A DNA stretch of 64,000 bases from Brevibacterium yomogidense (GTDB lineage: Bacteria; Actinomycetota; Actinomycetes; Actinomycetales; Brevibacteriaceae). Position numbers and translations under genes: made by a program. The notes under the pieces are model-generated. The model made no database searches and had not been told where the DNA came from. It was given only the letters and a program-made list of their open reading frames with translations. This document shows positions 1-8,091 of the stretch, in pieces; within the stretch, counting starts at the first letter, position 1; each line of letters begins with the position of its first letter. The stretch is from the NCBI RefSeq assembly GCF_016107685.1, contig NZ_JABASY010000003.1, positions 186,001 to 250,000 on the forward strand, written 5' to 3'.

Positions 1-158
1 TCAGCACGGATCGCGCCGCCTACACGCCCGCGATGGGAGCAGCGGAATGGGCATGGGCCTCCGTGATCACGATCGCGTTCGCGATGACGGCGACCCTGCT
101 CCTCACACGACGCATCAACGGCATCGACATGACGAGCGCCCTCAAGGGCGTCGAGTGA
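1..158 (+). CDS. C-terminal end of a membrane protein, possibly an FtsX-like ABC permease (partial)
   Basis: Only the last ~51 residues lie in the window; the frame opens at base 3 and stops with TGA at 156-158. It shows one clear hydrophobic helix (about WAWASVITIAFAMTATLLL), followed by a basic stretch TRRINGIDMTSALKGVE. A final transmembrane helix followed by Arg-Arg and a short 'I-D-x-x-x-A-L-K-x-V-E' tail resembles the end of FtsX-type permeases of ABC exporters. That is inference from a short piece; another polytopic membrane protein is possible. It converges on the minus-strand TetR gene, 47 bases away. Confidence 0.45.
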   Translation, partial: STDRAAYTPAMGAAEWAWASVITIAFAMTATLLLTRRINGIDMTSALKGVE

Positions 159-205
159 TGCCGGGTGCTCCGCTCAGCTGGTGCGAAGTGCCGGTCGGGA
201 TCCCC

Positions 206-799
206 TCACGCGGCGATGCCGCGCAGGACAAGGTCCCACATCGCGTCGACCCGGTCGGCGAGGTCCTTGCGCCCATTCAGCTGGTGGGAGATCTCCTGGG
301 TGCCGAAGAAGCAGCTGACGATGTGCCACGCCACCGCTTGGGGATCGACGTCTGCCCGGACCTCCTTGCGCTCCTGCGCCACGACGAGCTGCCGAGTGAC
401 GGCGTCGAGCCAGGGCAGGAACGGCGTGGGCAGGTCGACTCCGATGACGTCCGATTCGCGCATGAGGCGCAGCGGAGCGCGCACGCCCGCATCGTCGCGG
501 TAGATCCGTGCCGCCTCTGCGGACAGCTGCCGGAGGGCCTCGAGACCCTCCGCACGACTGCCCTCCACACCGTCGACGATGGTCTGCCACGCGGACGAGT
601 AGGTGTGGACGACTGCGGTCGCGAGATCCGCTTTCGAAGGGAAGTGGAAATAGACGGACCCCTTCGTCACCTCGACCCGCGCCGCGATCTCGCTGAGCGA
701 CACCGCCGCATAGCCGCGCCTCTCGAACTCCTCGGCCGCGGCCTTGAGGATCGCGTCACGGGTACGCTGCCGCTGCAACTCTCGCACGCTGGGGACCAC
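206..799 (-). CDS. TetR-family regulator, gamma-butyrolactone receptor-like (ScbR/ArpA type)
   Basis: DNA-binding repressor of about 197 residues. The N-terminal helix-turn-helix spans roughly residues 7-55 and includes SLSEIAARVEVTKGSVYFHF, with the VTKGSVYFHF recognition helix typical of this family. The C-terminal half carries the pattern seen in gamma-butyrolactone receptors: RAPLRLMRE, then EVRADVDPQAVAWHIV, GTQEISHQL, and an MWDLVLRGIA end. The start is a GTG 5 bases after GGAGG; an upstream in-frame TTG at 811 would overlap that ribosome binding site. It is divergent from nothing close; the lplA-like gene upstream reads the same way and ends at 874. A dyad sits just before the start, so autorepression is likely. 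The ligand is unknown, and no butyrolactone synthase is visible. Confidence 0.82.
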   Translation of the reverse strand: MVPSVRELQRQRTRDAILKAAAEEFERRGYAAVSLSEIAARVEVTKGSVYFHFPSKADLATAVVHTYSSAWQTIVDGVEGSRAEGLEALRQLSAEAARIYRDDAGVRAPLRLMRESDVIGVDLPTPFLPWLDAVTRQLVVAQERKEVRADVDPQAVAWHIVSCFFGTQEISHQLNGRKDLADRVDAMWDLVLRGIAA

Positions 800-815
800 G
801 CCCACCTCCAAAAGG

Positions 816-834
816 GGTTACTTACTGGTCAGTA
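816..834. promoter_or_regulatory. Candidate operator of the TetR gene
   Basis: Upstream of the TetR start lies TACTG-GT-CAGTA (823-834), an inverted repeat with 5-base arms in AT-richer DNA. The preceding bases GGTTACTTACT (816-826) recur exactly, in reverse orientation, at 2063-2073 before the GntR gene. TetR repressors usually bind dyads at their own promoter, so this is a plausible autoregulatory site. Binding is inferred. Confidence 0.4.
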
Positions 835-873
835 TCTGGAATACCGTACCACTGCACTGAAATTCGCATGTCA

Positions 874-1956
874 TCACGGCACGCGAAGAGTCCAGGCCTC
901 CGTGCCGAACTTCTGGTCGACGAGCGCCTTCGCCGCGGCCTCCTCTTCCTCGCTCAGGACGCCGCGGACGGCAGGATACTTCGCAGTGAACGTGTCGATC
1001 ATCGTGGCGATGATGTCCTCGCGCGTCGCGCCGGTCTGCCTGCGGACGGGGTCGACCCGCTTCTTCGCGCTGGTGATCCCCTTGTCGGAGATCTTCGCCT
1101 GCCCGATGCGCAGGACCTCCGCCATCCGGTCCGCATCGATGTCATAGCTCATCGTGACGTGGTGGATGACCGCGCCGCGCGTCCGCTTCTGCGCCGCACC
1201 GCCGATCTTCCCCTGTGATGAGGTGATGTCGTTGATGGGGACGTACCAGGCGTCCACGCCATGAGCGGCGAGCGCTTCGATGACCCAGCGGTCCAGGAAC
1301 GCATAGGACTCCGTGTAGTCGAGCCCGGCGACGAGGTCCAGGGGCGCGTACAGCGAGTACGTGATGCAGTTCCCGCCCTCCATGAACATCGCCCCACCGC
1401 CGGTGACCCTCCGCACGACCTCGACGTCGTGGTCCCGCACACCGTCGGGATGCAGCTCGTTGACGTAGGACTGGAAAGCCCCGATGACGACGGCGCGGTC
1501 CTCCCACTCCCAGATCCTCAGGGTGGGCTTCCGCCGCCCTTCGCTCACCTCTTCGAGGAGGACCTGGTCCAGCGCGACGTTCACCCGCGTGGGCAGCACC
1601 GGCGTGTGGAGGACCTCCCAGTCGAAGTCACCGAAGTCGCGCGCACCGGCGAGCGCTCGACGCACCACCGCCGCGACGTCCGACAGGGAGAAGCCCTGGA
1701 GGTCGAGCGCATCCCCGAAGGGTTCGAGCGCGTCCCGCAGTCTGCGGGTGAGCGCCGCGCCGTCGTCCGTCACGGACGCTCCGACCAGCGCCGGAGCCAG
1801 GGCGTCGAACGCCTCGTCCGGCTCGAGGAAGAAGTCTCCGGAGATCTTCGCCTCCGTGATCCGCCCGCCCTGCGTCGCGACATCGGCGACGACGAGCTTT
1901 CCGCCCGGCACCTTGAACTCCCCGTGGAATCGCGCGGGGTCATTCTTCACAGTCAT
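874..1956 (-). CDS. lplA: Lipoate-protein ligase A-type enzyme
   Basis: Cytosolic enzyme that activates lipoate with ATP and transfers it to lysines of 2-oxoacid dehydrogenase and glycine-cleavage subunits. The 360-residue protein has an N-terminal domain (about 1-100) resembling the small accessory domain of lipoate ligases, including FKVPGGKLV and the G-D-F-F motif. The BPL/LplA catalytic domain follows from about 110, with RRVTGGGAMFM (182-192), the substrate loop, and KIGGAAQKR (250-258), whose Lys250 contacts lipoyl-AMP in this family. The accessory domain lies before the catalytic one, the reverse of E. coli LplA. ATG start at 1956. It is divergent from the GntR-ABC operon across about 135 bases and could supply lipoate salvage. 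Confidence 0.85.
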   Translation of the reverse strand: MTVKNDPARFHGEFKVPGGKLVVADVATQGGRITEAKISGDFFLEPDEAFDALAPALVGASVTDDGAALTRRLRDALEPFGDALDLQGFSLSDVAAVVRRALAGARDFGDFDWEVLHTPVLPTRVNVALDQVLLEEVSEGRRKPTLRIWEWEDRAVVIGAFQSYVNELHPDGVRDHDVEVVRRVTGGGAMFMEGGNCITYSLYAPLDLVAGLDYTESYAFLDRWVIEALAAHGVDAWYVPINDITSSQGKIGGAAQKRTRGAVIHHVTMSYDIDADRMAEVLRIGQAKISDKGITSAKKRVDPVRRQTGATREDIIATMIDTFTAKYPAVRGVLSEEEEAAAKALVDQKFGTEAWTLRVP

Positions 1957-2047
1957 GCCCCCAACCTACTCTGCCCGTCATCTGTGCACGTGCAAGGGTC
2001 GTGCCGTTTCCGGCATTCTCCCGGCCCTTGACGCGGGCACGCCCACC

Positions 2048-2075
2048 CTGGTTACCTAGTCAAGTAAGTAACCAG
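2048..2075. promoter_or_regulatory. Inverted repeat, likely operator of the GntR/ABC operon
   Basis: CTGGTTAC (2048-2055) and GTAACCAG (2068-2075) form a perfect 8-base inverted repeat with a 12-base AT-rich spacer. It ends 16 bases before the GntR start. Regulators of the YtrA subfamily typically repress their own ABC operon from such a dyad. The site also lies between the divergent lplA-like gene and could affect both. Confidence 0.55.
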
Positions 2076-2091
2076 CCCAGTGAGGAGCGTC

Positions 2092-2493
2092 GTGTTCGAT
2101 CCGGGTCGTCCCCTCTTCCTCCAGATCGCGGAATCGATCGAGGAGTCGATCGTCGACGGGTCGCTCGCGGAGGAGTCGCGGGCTCCATCGACGAACGAGC
2201 TCGCGGCCTTCCACCGGATCAACCCCGCCACGGCCGCCAAGGGCGTCACCGCCCTGGTGGATCGCGGGATCCTCTACAAGAAGCGCGGGATCGGGATGTT
2301 CGTCGCCACCGGTGCCCGGCAGACGCTCCTCGACGAGCGGACGAAGGGGTTCGCCGACGCGTATGTCGCCCCGCTGCTCGCCGAAGCGCGACGACTGGGA
2401 CTGGGCCCCGAGGACGTCGTCCGCCTCATCACCGAACACACCGGCCACCCCACAGACCATTCCGCCCACCTCTCACCGCAGGAGGCACGATGA
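2092..2493 (+). CDS. GntR-family regulator, YtrA subfamily
   Basis: Short winged-helix regulator of 133 residues, the usual size of YtrA-type GntR proteins, which lack a large effector domain. It starts FDPGRPLFLQIAESIEESI, typical of the family, and has the HTH around SRAPSTNELAAFHRINPATAAKGV. GAGGAG lies 4 bases before the chosen GTG start; an in-frame GTG at 2080 has no such site. Its stop overlaps the ATG of the ABC ATPase gene (ATGA), so the three genes form a translationally coupled operon. It probably senses antibiotic or envelope stress and represses the operon through the dyad at 2048-2075. Confidence 0.87.
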   Translation: MFDPGRPLFLQIAESIEESIVDGSLAEESRAPSTNELAAFHRINPATAAKGVTALVDRGILYKKRGIGMFVATGARQTLLDERTKGFADAYVAPLLAEARRLGLGPEDVVRLITEHTGHPTDHSAHLSPQEAR

Positions 2494-3422
2494 CCGCCGT
2501 CATCGAGGTCGAGAACCTCACCAAGCGCTACCGCTCCACCACCGCAGTCGACGACGTGAGCTTCCGGCTCGAAGAGAACACCATCTACGGCTTCCTGGGA
2601 GGCAACGGCGCCGGCAAGACGACCACCATGTCCCTGCTCACCGCGCAGAACGCCCCGACATCCGGCAGCATCCGCGTGTTCGGCGAACGCCCGTATGAGA
2701 ACCACCGGGTCCTGTCGCGCATGTGCTTCGTCCGCGAGAGCCAGAGATACCCGGAGGACTTCACCCCTCGCCACTCCTTCGACGCCGCCCGCATGTTCTT
2801 CCCCCGCTGGGACGAGGACTTCGCACAGCGGCTCATCGACGACTTCCACGTGCCGGTGCACACTGCGATCAAGAAGCTGTCGCGCGGCCAGCTGTCCGCC
2901 GTGGGCGTCATCATCGGACTCGCCGCCCGCGCGGAGATCACGTTCTTCGACGAACCGTACCTGGGCCTCGACGCCGTCGCCCGGTCACTCTTCTACGAGC
3001 GGCTCCTGGAGGACTACACGCACAGTCCCCGCACGATCGTCCTCTCCTCGCACCTCATCGACGAGATCTCCGACCTGGTCGAGCGGGTCCTGCTCATCGA
3101 CGACGGTCGGCTGCTCATCGACGAGTCGACCGACGACCTGCGGGGACGGGCCGTGACGCTCACGGGGAACGCGGACCAGGTGGACAGATTCGCGGAGGGA
3201 CGGACGCTGCTGCACCGACAGGCGATGGGCTCCGTCGCCTCGGCGACCGTCTACGGTGCGCTGACCGACGCGGAGCAGGCGGAGGCGACCGCAGTGGGCC
3301 TCGAGAGATCATCGGTCCCGCTGCAGCAGCTCGTCGTCCATCTCACGAAGAAGACCCGCAGCGGGCACTCCCACTCCCACGCGCTTGCCCACCCCACCCC
3401 ATCGTCGGAGGTTCACTCATGA
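2490..3422 (+). CDS. ABC transporter ATP-binding protein (YtrB-like)
   Basis: ATPase of 310 residues that should energise the permease encoded next. It contains Walker A GGNGAGKTT (near residue 37), a signature-type motif KKLSRGQLSAVG (LSRGQ instead of LSGGQ), Walker B EITFFDEPYLGLD and the switch His in VLSSHLIDEI. A C-terminal extension past about residue 215 ends in a His/Ser-rich tail, HSHSHALAHPTP. GGAGG precedes the ATG at 2490 by 5 bases. Both ends overlap neighbours (ATGA). Together with the GntR gene it resembles Ytr-type drug or bacitracin-responsive exporters; the substrate cannot be told. Confidence 0.88.
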   Translation: MTAVIEVENLTKRYRSTTAVDDVSFRLEENTIYGFLGGNGAGKTTTMSLLTAQNAPTSGSIRVFGERPYENHRVLSRMCFVRESQRYPEDFTPRHSFDAARMFFPRWDEDFAQRLIDDFHVPVHTAIKKLSRGQLSAVGVIIGLAARAEITFFDEPYLGLDAVARSLFYERLLEDYTHSPRTIVLSSHLIDEISDLVERVLLIDDGRLLIDESTDDLRGRAVTLTGNADQVDRFAEGRTLLHRQAMGSVASATVYGALTDAEQAEATAVGLERSSVPLQQLVVHLTKKTRSGHSHSHALAHPTPSSEVHS

Positions 3423-4180
3423 CCACCGCCACCCACCTCACTCGCGGCCCGCTCGGCTCGATCGAACGCACCCCCGGCGCCACGATGGCCACCGGCACCC
3501 GCATCCTCCATGTCGTCCGGCTGCAGTTCATCAACCGCTACACGTTCCTCTGGGTGCCACTGCTCATCACCGGCGCCGCCGTGCTCATCTCCCTGGCCAT
3601 CTACGCCATGGTCGGGTCAGACGACCCGATGTACGGCGGAGCGGGGCAGGCACCGCTCTGGTACTACCTCGCGATGGGTGTCCAGGCGATGAGCCTGACC
3701 TTCCCGTTCTCACAGGCGATGAGCATCACACGTCGCGAGTTCTTCCTGGGGACCGCACTCGCCGCCGCGGTCTCCTCCACGGCCCTCGCCGGTTTCTACG
3801 TGCTGCTGGGCATCGTGGAACAGGCGACGGACGGGTACGGCCTCAACGGCTACATCTCGCTGCTGCCCTGGGTGTGGTCCAGCGGGTGGGCCGGTGCGGC
3901 GGCACTCGTCTTCATGCTCACGATGTTCTTCTTCTTCGCGGGCTTCTGGGCGGCGACGCTCTACCGCCGCAGCGGCACGATGGCGGTCACCCTCGCCCTC
4001 GTCGGCCTCGCCGTCGTCCTCCTGGCGGTGGTCTTCGGCATCACCCGCATGGAGGCCTGGCCCCGCGTCCTCGAGACCTTCGGCACGATGGGACCGTTCG
4101 GGGCCGCCGGCATCCTCGCGTGCGCCGCGCTCGTCGCCGCCGCCGGATCGTGGCTGACGCTGCGCCGCGCCATGCACTGA
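3419..4180 (+). CDS. ABC transporter permease of the GntR-linked exporter
   Basis: Integral membrane protein of 253 residues with about six hydrophobic segments: near WVPLLITGAAVLISLAIYAM, ALAAAVSSTALAGFYVLLGI, AAALVFMLTMFFFFAGFW, and two more before the end. The soluble N-terminus of about 30 residues precedes the first helix. It has no NBD and matches the ABC-2 permease layout expected as partner for the adjacent ATPase. The ATG overlaps the ATPase stop. A second ATG at 3485 (MATGTRILHVV) lacks a ribosome site. Recognition rests on context and topology more than on sequence motifs. Confidence 0.75.
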   Translation: MTTATHLTRGPLGSIERTPGATMATGTRILHVVRLQFINRYTFLWVPLLITGAAVLISLAIYAMVGSDDPMYGGAGQAPLWYYLAMGVQAMSLTFPFSQAMSITRREFFLGTALAAAVSSTALAGFYVLLGIVEQATDGYGLNGYISLLPWVWSSGWAGAAALVFMLTMFFFFAGFWAATLYRRSGTMAVTLALVGLAVVLLAVVFGITRMEAWPRVLETFGTMGPFGAAGILACAALVAAAGSWLTLRRAMH

Positions 4181-4242
4181 CCCGATGGGCCCTGCCCCGC
4201 ACCGGCCGCGGGCGACGGACCGCGCAGCTCCGTTCCTGCCCG

Positions 4243-6570
4243 TCAGGCGCGGAGCTGCCGCATCAGGAACGCGTAGGACAGCGACCGGGTCCGCGCGGCC
4301 TGCTCGTTGTCCGATGCGGCGGAATGCCCGCCTTCGCGGTCCTCGTAGAACCAGACGTCGGGCACGCCCATCGCCTGCATCTTCGCGGCCATCTTCCGTG
4401 CCTGCACGGGGCCCACCCGGTCATCGGAGGTCGCGGTCCAGAACAGGACCGGCGGGTACTCCTCCCTCCGGGGCGTGCTGGGTTCTCCGGAAGCACCCGA
4501 GTCCCCGGTCGCACCGGCCTCCCCGGAAGCGTTCGGCACTCCGTCCGCGTCGAGAAGGTGGTAGGGCGAGAAGGTGCGGATGAAGTCCCAGTCGGCGGGA
4601 TCGTCGGGGTCCCCGTACTCCGCCGCCCACGAGGCTCCTGCGGACAGCTTCGTGTACCGACGCATGTCGAGCAGGGGGACACCGCACGACACCGCACCGA
4701 AGTCCTGCGGGAACTGGGTGAGCATGTTGCCGACGAGCAGTCCCCCGTTCGACCCGCCGGAGCAGGCGAGGGCCCGTGGGACCGTGACGCCGCGGGCCAC
4801 CAGGTCGCGGGCCACCGCCACGAAGTCCTCGTAGGCGCGATGGCGGTTCTCACGCAGTGCCGCGGTGTGCCACTTCGGACCGTACTCCCCACCGCCGCGG
4901 ATGTTCGCGACGACGTAGGTGCCGCCCTTCTCCAGCCAGCCCAGCCCGATCGAGGGCGCGTACCCCGGCAGTCGGCTCACCTCGAACCCGCCGTAGCCGT
5001 CGAGCATGACCGGCGCAGGGGTGGTGGTTCCGTCCGATGCTGCCGCTCCGTCCGACCCCGAGGCCACAGGTCCCACCTGGAAGTACGGCACGCGGGTGCC
5101 GTCCGCGCTGCGCGCGAAGTGCTGGGTGACGACGAGTCCGGCCGCGTCGAAGAGCGCCGGCGCCTGCTTCACCACGGCGGGCTCCGTGTCCGCCGCACCG
5201 GCCGTGCCGAGTGTCCCGCGCATGAGCGTCGTCGGTGTGAGATACCCGCTCACCGTCATCCAGACGTCGTTCGCCGTCCGCTCGTCGTCAGGGTCGACGG
5301 CGCCCATGCCGACGGACAGCGTCGGGTCGAGCCCCGGCAGGGCACGTCCCGGGAGCACTCCCGCGGACCCGGCCGCGGCCTCGGCGGAATCCGCCTCCGT
5401 CCCCGCGGGGACGACTCCGGCGAGCAGTGCGGAGCGGTCCAGGATGCGCAGCTCCGAGCGCACATCAGTGAGGAACGACAGGACGAGGTGGTCGCGGGTC
5501 AGCGACCATCCCTGCAACGAGGTGCGCGGCTGCTCGCCCGTCTCCGGGGCGAACACGACGATCGGCGCCGCGGCCGCCGCTCCCCCACTGTGGACGAACG
5601 CGTCGTACGGGGCGACCGCGAGAGCGCCCGCCGGCACGCGGAACGGGACCTCGGCCGGGCCGGTGCCCACCCAGTCGGTGCGCGGCCGGAACAGGATGAG
5701 ATCCCGGTCGACGTCCACGGACACGTCGGTGGGCACGTCGATGAGGGTCCACCCGGCCGTGAGGTCGTCGCCGGATGCGATCCCGTCCTCCGTGACCGGC
5801 AGCTCGCGGATCCAGGTCCGCGAGTTGTAGAAGTCGATCGCCTCGATGATGACGGCCCGCTCGTAGCCCGGCGTCCGATCGACACCCGTGAAGATCGACA
5901 GGAGGTCGGTGGGGACGGACATGATCTCGCGCGCCTCGTCGAGGCTCTCACCGCGGCGCAGCACGCGGGCGCTGCGGGGATAGGTCGAGTCGGTGAGCGA
6001 GCCGGGACCGAAATCGGTGGCGATGAGCAGCGTGTCGTCGTCGAGCCAGCTCGCCTGCGCCTTCGCTGTCGGCAGGACGAACCCGTCCTCGACGAACTCC
6101 CGACCGCCGAGGTCGAACTCGCGGATCGTGTGCGCGTCCCCGCCGTCCGGGGACAGCATGACGAGCGCTCGACGGCGGTCCGTGCGCCGCACGCGCGCAC
6201 CGTGGAACACCCATTCGACCCCGTCCGCCGCGGCGAGCGCGTCGACGTCGAGCAGCACGTCCCACTCCGGGGCGTCCGCCGTGTACGACTCCCACGTGGT
6301 GCGACGCCACAGCCCCTTGGGGTGTTCGCGATCGCGCCAGAAGTTGTAGTAGTAGTCGCCCAGCTTGCTCACGCCGGGGATGCGGTCCTCTGAATCCAGC
6401 GCCGCACGGATCGCGTCCGACGTCGCCTGCGCGTCGTCGTCGAAGAACTCGTCGACCGTCCGCCCGTTCTGCTGCGCGACCCACGCCAGCGCGTCCTCAC
6501 CCTCGATCTCCTCCAACCAGAGGAAGGCGTCATGCGGCACGGGAGCGGTCTGAGCAGTGCGTTCAGTCAT
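4243..6570 (-). CDS. Prolyl oligopeptidase family serine peptidase (S9)
   Basis: Cytosolic peptidase of 775 residues that should cleave short peptides, classically after proline. The N-terminus FLWLEEIEGEDALAWVAQQN is the family hallmark. A beta-propeller region follows, then the alpha/beta-hydrolase domain from about residue 490. The nucleophile lies in CSGGSNGGLL (about residue 605), the acid in TSDDRVGPVQA (about 717) and the His in REGGHSAASDNEQ (about 748). It is longer than the usual ~700 residues because of low-complexity inserts, notably NASGEAGATGDSGASGEPS before the Asp loop. Bacterial relatives include oligopeptidase B and prolyl endopeptidase; the exact specificity is uncertain. 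It appears monocistronic, 21 bases downstream of the MFS gene. Confidence 0.88.
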   Translation of the reverse strand: MTERTAQTAPVPHDAFLWLEEIEGEDALAWVAQQNGRTVDEFFDDDAQATSDAIRAALDSEDRIPGVSKLGDYYYNFWRDREHPKGLWRRTTWESYTADAPEWDVLLDVDALAAADGVEWVFHGARVRRTDRRRALVMLSPDGGDAHTIREFDLGGREFVEDGFVLPTAKAQASWLDDDTLLIATDFGPGSLTDSTYPRSARVLRRGESLDEAREIMSVPTDLLSIFTGVDRTPGYERAVIIEAIDFYNSRTWIRELPVTEDGIASGDDLTAGWTLIDVPTDVSVDVDRDLILFRPRTDWVGTGPAEVPFRVPAGALAVAPYDAFVHSGGAAAAAPIVVFAPETGEQPRTSLQGWSLTRDHLVLSFLTDVRSELRILDRSALLAGVVPAGTEADSAEAAAGSAGVLPGRALPGLDPTLSVGMGAVDPDDERTANDVWMTVSGYLTPTTLMRGTLGTAGAADTEPAVVKQAPALFDAAGLVVTQHFARSADGTRVPYFQVGPVASGSDGAAASDGTTTPAPVMLDGYGGFEVSRLPGYAPSIGLGWLEKGGTYVVANIRGGGEYGPKWHTAALRENRHRAYEDFVAVARDLVARGVTVPRALACSGGSNGGLLVGNMLTQFPQDFGAVSCGVPLLDMRRYTKLSAGASWAAEYGDPDDPADWDFIRTFSPYHLLDADGVPNASGEAGATGDSGASGEPSTPRREEYPPVLFWTATSDDRVGPVQARKMAAKMQAMGVPDVWFYEDREGGHSAASDNEQAARTRSLSYAFLMRQLRA

Positions 6571-6591
6571 GGCACCACCCTAACCACGGGG

Positions 6592-8010
6592 TCAGTCGAG
6601 TTCGCGGCCCGTCGTGTCGTGGGCGAGGACCGCCATGAGGATGAGCGCGACGGCGACGAGGCCTCCGGTGAGGGCGAAGGTCCACGTGAGCCCCAGCATC
6701 GGCCACAGGAACGAGCCGAAGACCAGGGGCGCGATGCCCGTCGCCAGCCGGGACGCGCTCGAGGCCCAGCCGAAGCCGGAGGCCCGCAGCTGCGTCGGGT
6801 ACAGCTCGGAGACGTACGTGTACAGCGTGGGGATCGCGATCTGGATGAGGAAGCCGAACACCAGGATGAGGACCTGTGCGGTCATGCTGAGGTTCGCGCC
6901 CGAGGATTCGAGCACCCACGCGAAGCCCACGAGCGCCGCTGCACCCAGCAGGGATGACAGCCCCAGCTGCCACTTGCGCCCGATGCGCTCGATGAGCAGC
7001 GCGGAGACGACCACGCCGACGATCCCGACCGCGGTCATCTGGCCGGTCACGATGAACGCCGCCTCGTCCGCCAGCCCCTGCTCGCGCAGGATCTTGGGCA
7101 GCCACGTGAGTGCCGCGTAGTACAGGAGCAGGATCGACACGAACAGCGACCACGCCACGAGCGTGAGCGGGGTCGACCACCGCCACAGATCCGCGATCTG
7201 CCCGGTCACCGCCGCGAGCTTGCCGCGCCACGTGCCCGGCGTCGCCGCCCGCGGTGCGACTGCGGCGCGCCGCCATTCCGTCACGTCCGAACCGGTGGCC
7301 GCTACGAGCCTGCGGACGATCGCATCGGCCTCGTCGTGCCTGCCGACGCTCGCCAGATACATCGGGGACTCCGGCACGAAGAGCCTCACACCGAACACCA
7401 GGAACGCCGGCACGATCATGATGAGCATGACCGCACGCCAGTCCGAGAAGGTGATGAGCCACGCGGAGACGAACGCGCACAGCGTCGCGCCGATCGGCCA
7501 CCAGCCGTCCAGCGCCGTGAGCACCCTGCCCCGGTGCTTCGCGGGCGAGAACTCCCCCACCAGCGCGTAGTCGACGGGGATGCAGCCGCCCAGCCCGAAG
7601 CCCGCGAAGAACCGCAGGAGGCAGAAGATCCAGATGTTCGGGCTGAACGCCCCGAAGGCGGTGAAGACGGAGAAGCACAGGAGGGTGAGGGTGAACGCCT
7701 TCTTACGCCCGATCCGGTCGGCGATGCCGCCCCACACGAAGGCACCCACGGCCATGCCGACGAGGTTGACCGTCGCGATCCACGCGGCCTGCCCCACCGT
7801 GAGGCTCCAGTGGTCGCTCAGCAGCGGGATGAGGAACCCGTTGAGGGCCACGTCCCACGCGTCGAACATGAAGCCCAGGCCGCCCACCAGGAAGATCGCA
7901 CCCTGCGTCCGCCATCGCCACGGCAGGCCCGCGATGACGTCGGCGGTCGTGGGCAGTTCAGCGCGGGGCGCGACGGTTCCCGCACCACTGCGGAGGTCTG
8001 AAGAAGACAT
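6592..8010 (-). CDS. MFS transporter, sugar/NiaP-like
   Basis: Twelve-helix secondary transporter of 472 residues. The loop 2-3 motif GGIADRIGRKKAF and its second-half counterpart LIERIGRKWQLGL are the major facilitator signature. Helix 1 has GLGFMFDAWDVALNGFLIPLL, with the acidic residues seen in the sugar-porter and aromatic-acid/niacin groups, and GGCIPVDYALVGEFSPAKHRGR matches the loop 4-5 motif of that branch. ATG start at 8010. The substrate cannot be assigned; nicotinate, an aromatic acid or a sugar are all possible. A hairpin lies in its leader region at 8030-8053. Confidence 0.82.
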   Translation of the reverse strand: MSSSDLRSGAGTVAPRAELPTTADVIAGLPWRWRTQGAIFLVGGLGFMFDAWDVALNGFLIPLLSDHWSLTVGQAAWIATVNLVGMAVGAFVWGGIADRIGRKKAFTLTLLCFSVFTAFGAFSPNIWIFCLLRFFAGFGLGGCIPVDYALVGEFSPAKHRGRVLTALDGWWPIGATLCAFVSAWLITFSDWRAVMLIMIVPAFLVFGVRLFVPESPMYLASVGRHDEADAIVRRLVAATGSDVTEWRRAAVAPRAATPGTWRGKLAAVTGQIADLWRWSTPLTLVAWSLFVSILLLYYAALTWLPKILREQGLADEAAFIVTGQMTAVGIVGVVVSALLIERIGRKWQLGLSSLLGAAALVGFAWVLESSGANLSMTAQVLILVFGFLIQIAIPTLYTYVSELYPTQLRASGFGWASSASRLATGIAPLVFGSFLWPMLGLTWTFALTGGLVAVALILMAVLAHDTTGRELD

Positions 8011-8029
8011 GGCTGAGACAGTACACCGG

Positions 8030-8053
8030 CTTTTTCGCGCTTCTGCGAAAAAG
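8030..8053 (-). terminator. AT-rich hairpin after the S33 hydrolase gene
   Basis: CTTTTTCGC (8030-8038) and GCGAAAAAG (8045-8053) form a perfect 9-base stem with a 6-base loop. It lies 38 bases downstream of the hydrolase stop and 20 bases before the MFS start. It may end the ilvE-MBL-hydrolase transcript. Because it sits in the MFS leader, an operator or a leader structure is the alternative. Confidence 0.5.
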
Positions 8054-8091
8054 AGGGTCGACGACGAATAATCGTGACCGTTCTGTGACCT

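Noticed and set aside
3385-6393. A plus-strand open frame of about 1000 codons opposite the prolyl oligopeptidase gene
   Set aside because: It is Arg/His/Gly-rich, has no domain pattern, and mirrors the third-codon GC bias of the real minus-strand gene.
8030-8053. A riboswitch in the MFS leader
   Set aside because: Only one short hairpin is present, with no conserved aptamer elements; it fits a terminator better.
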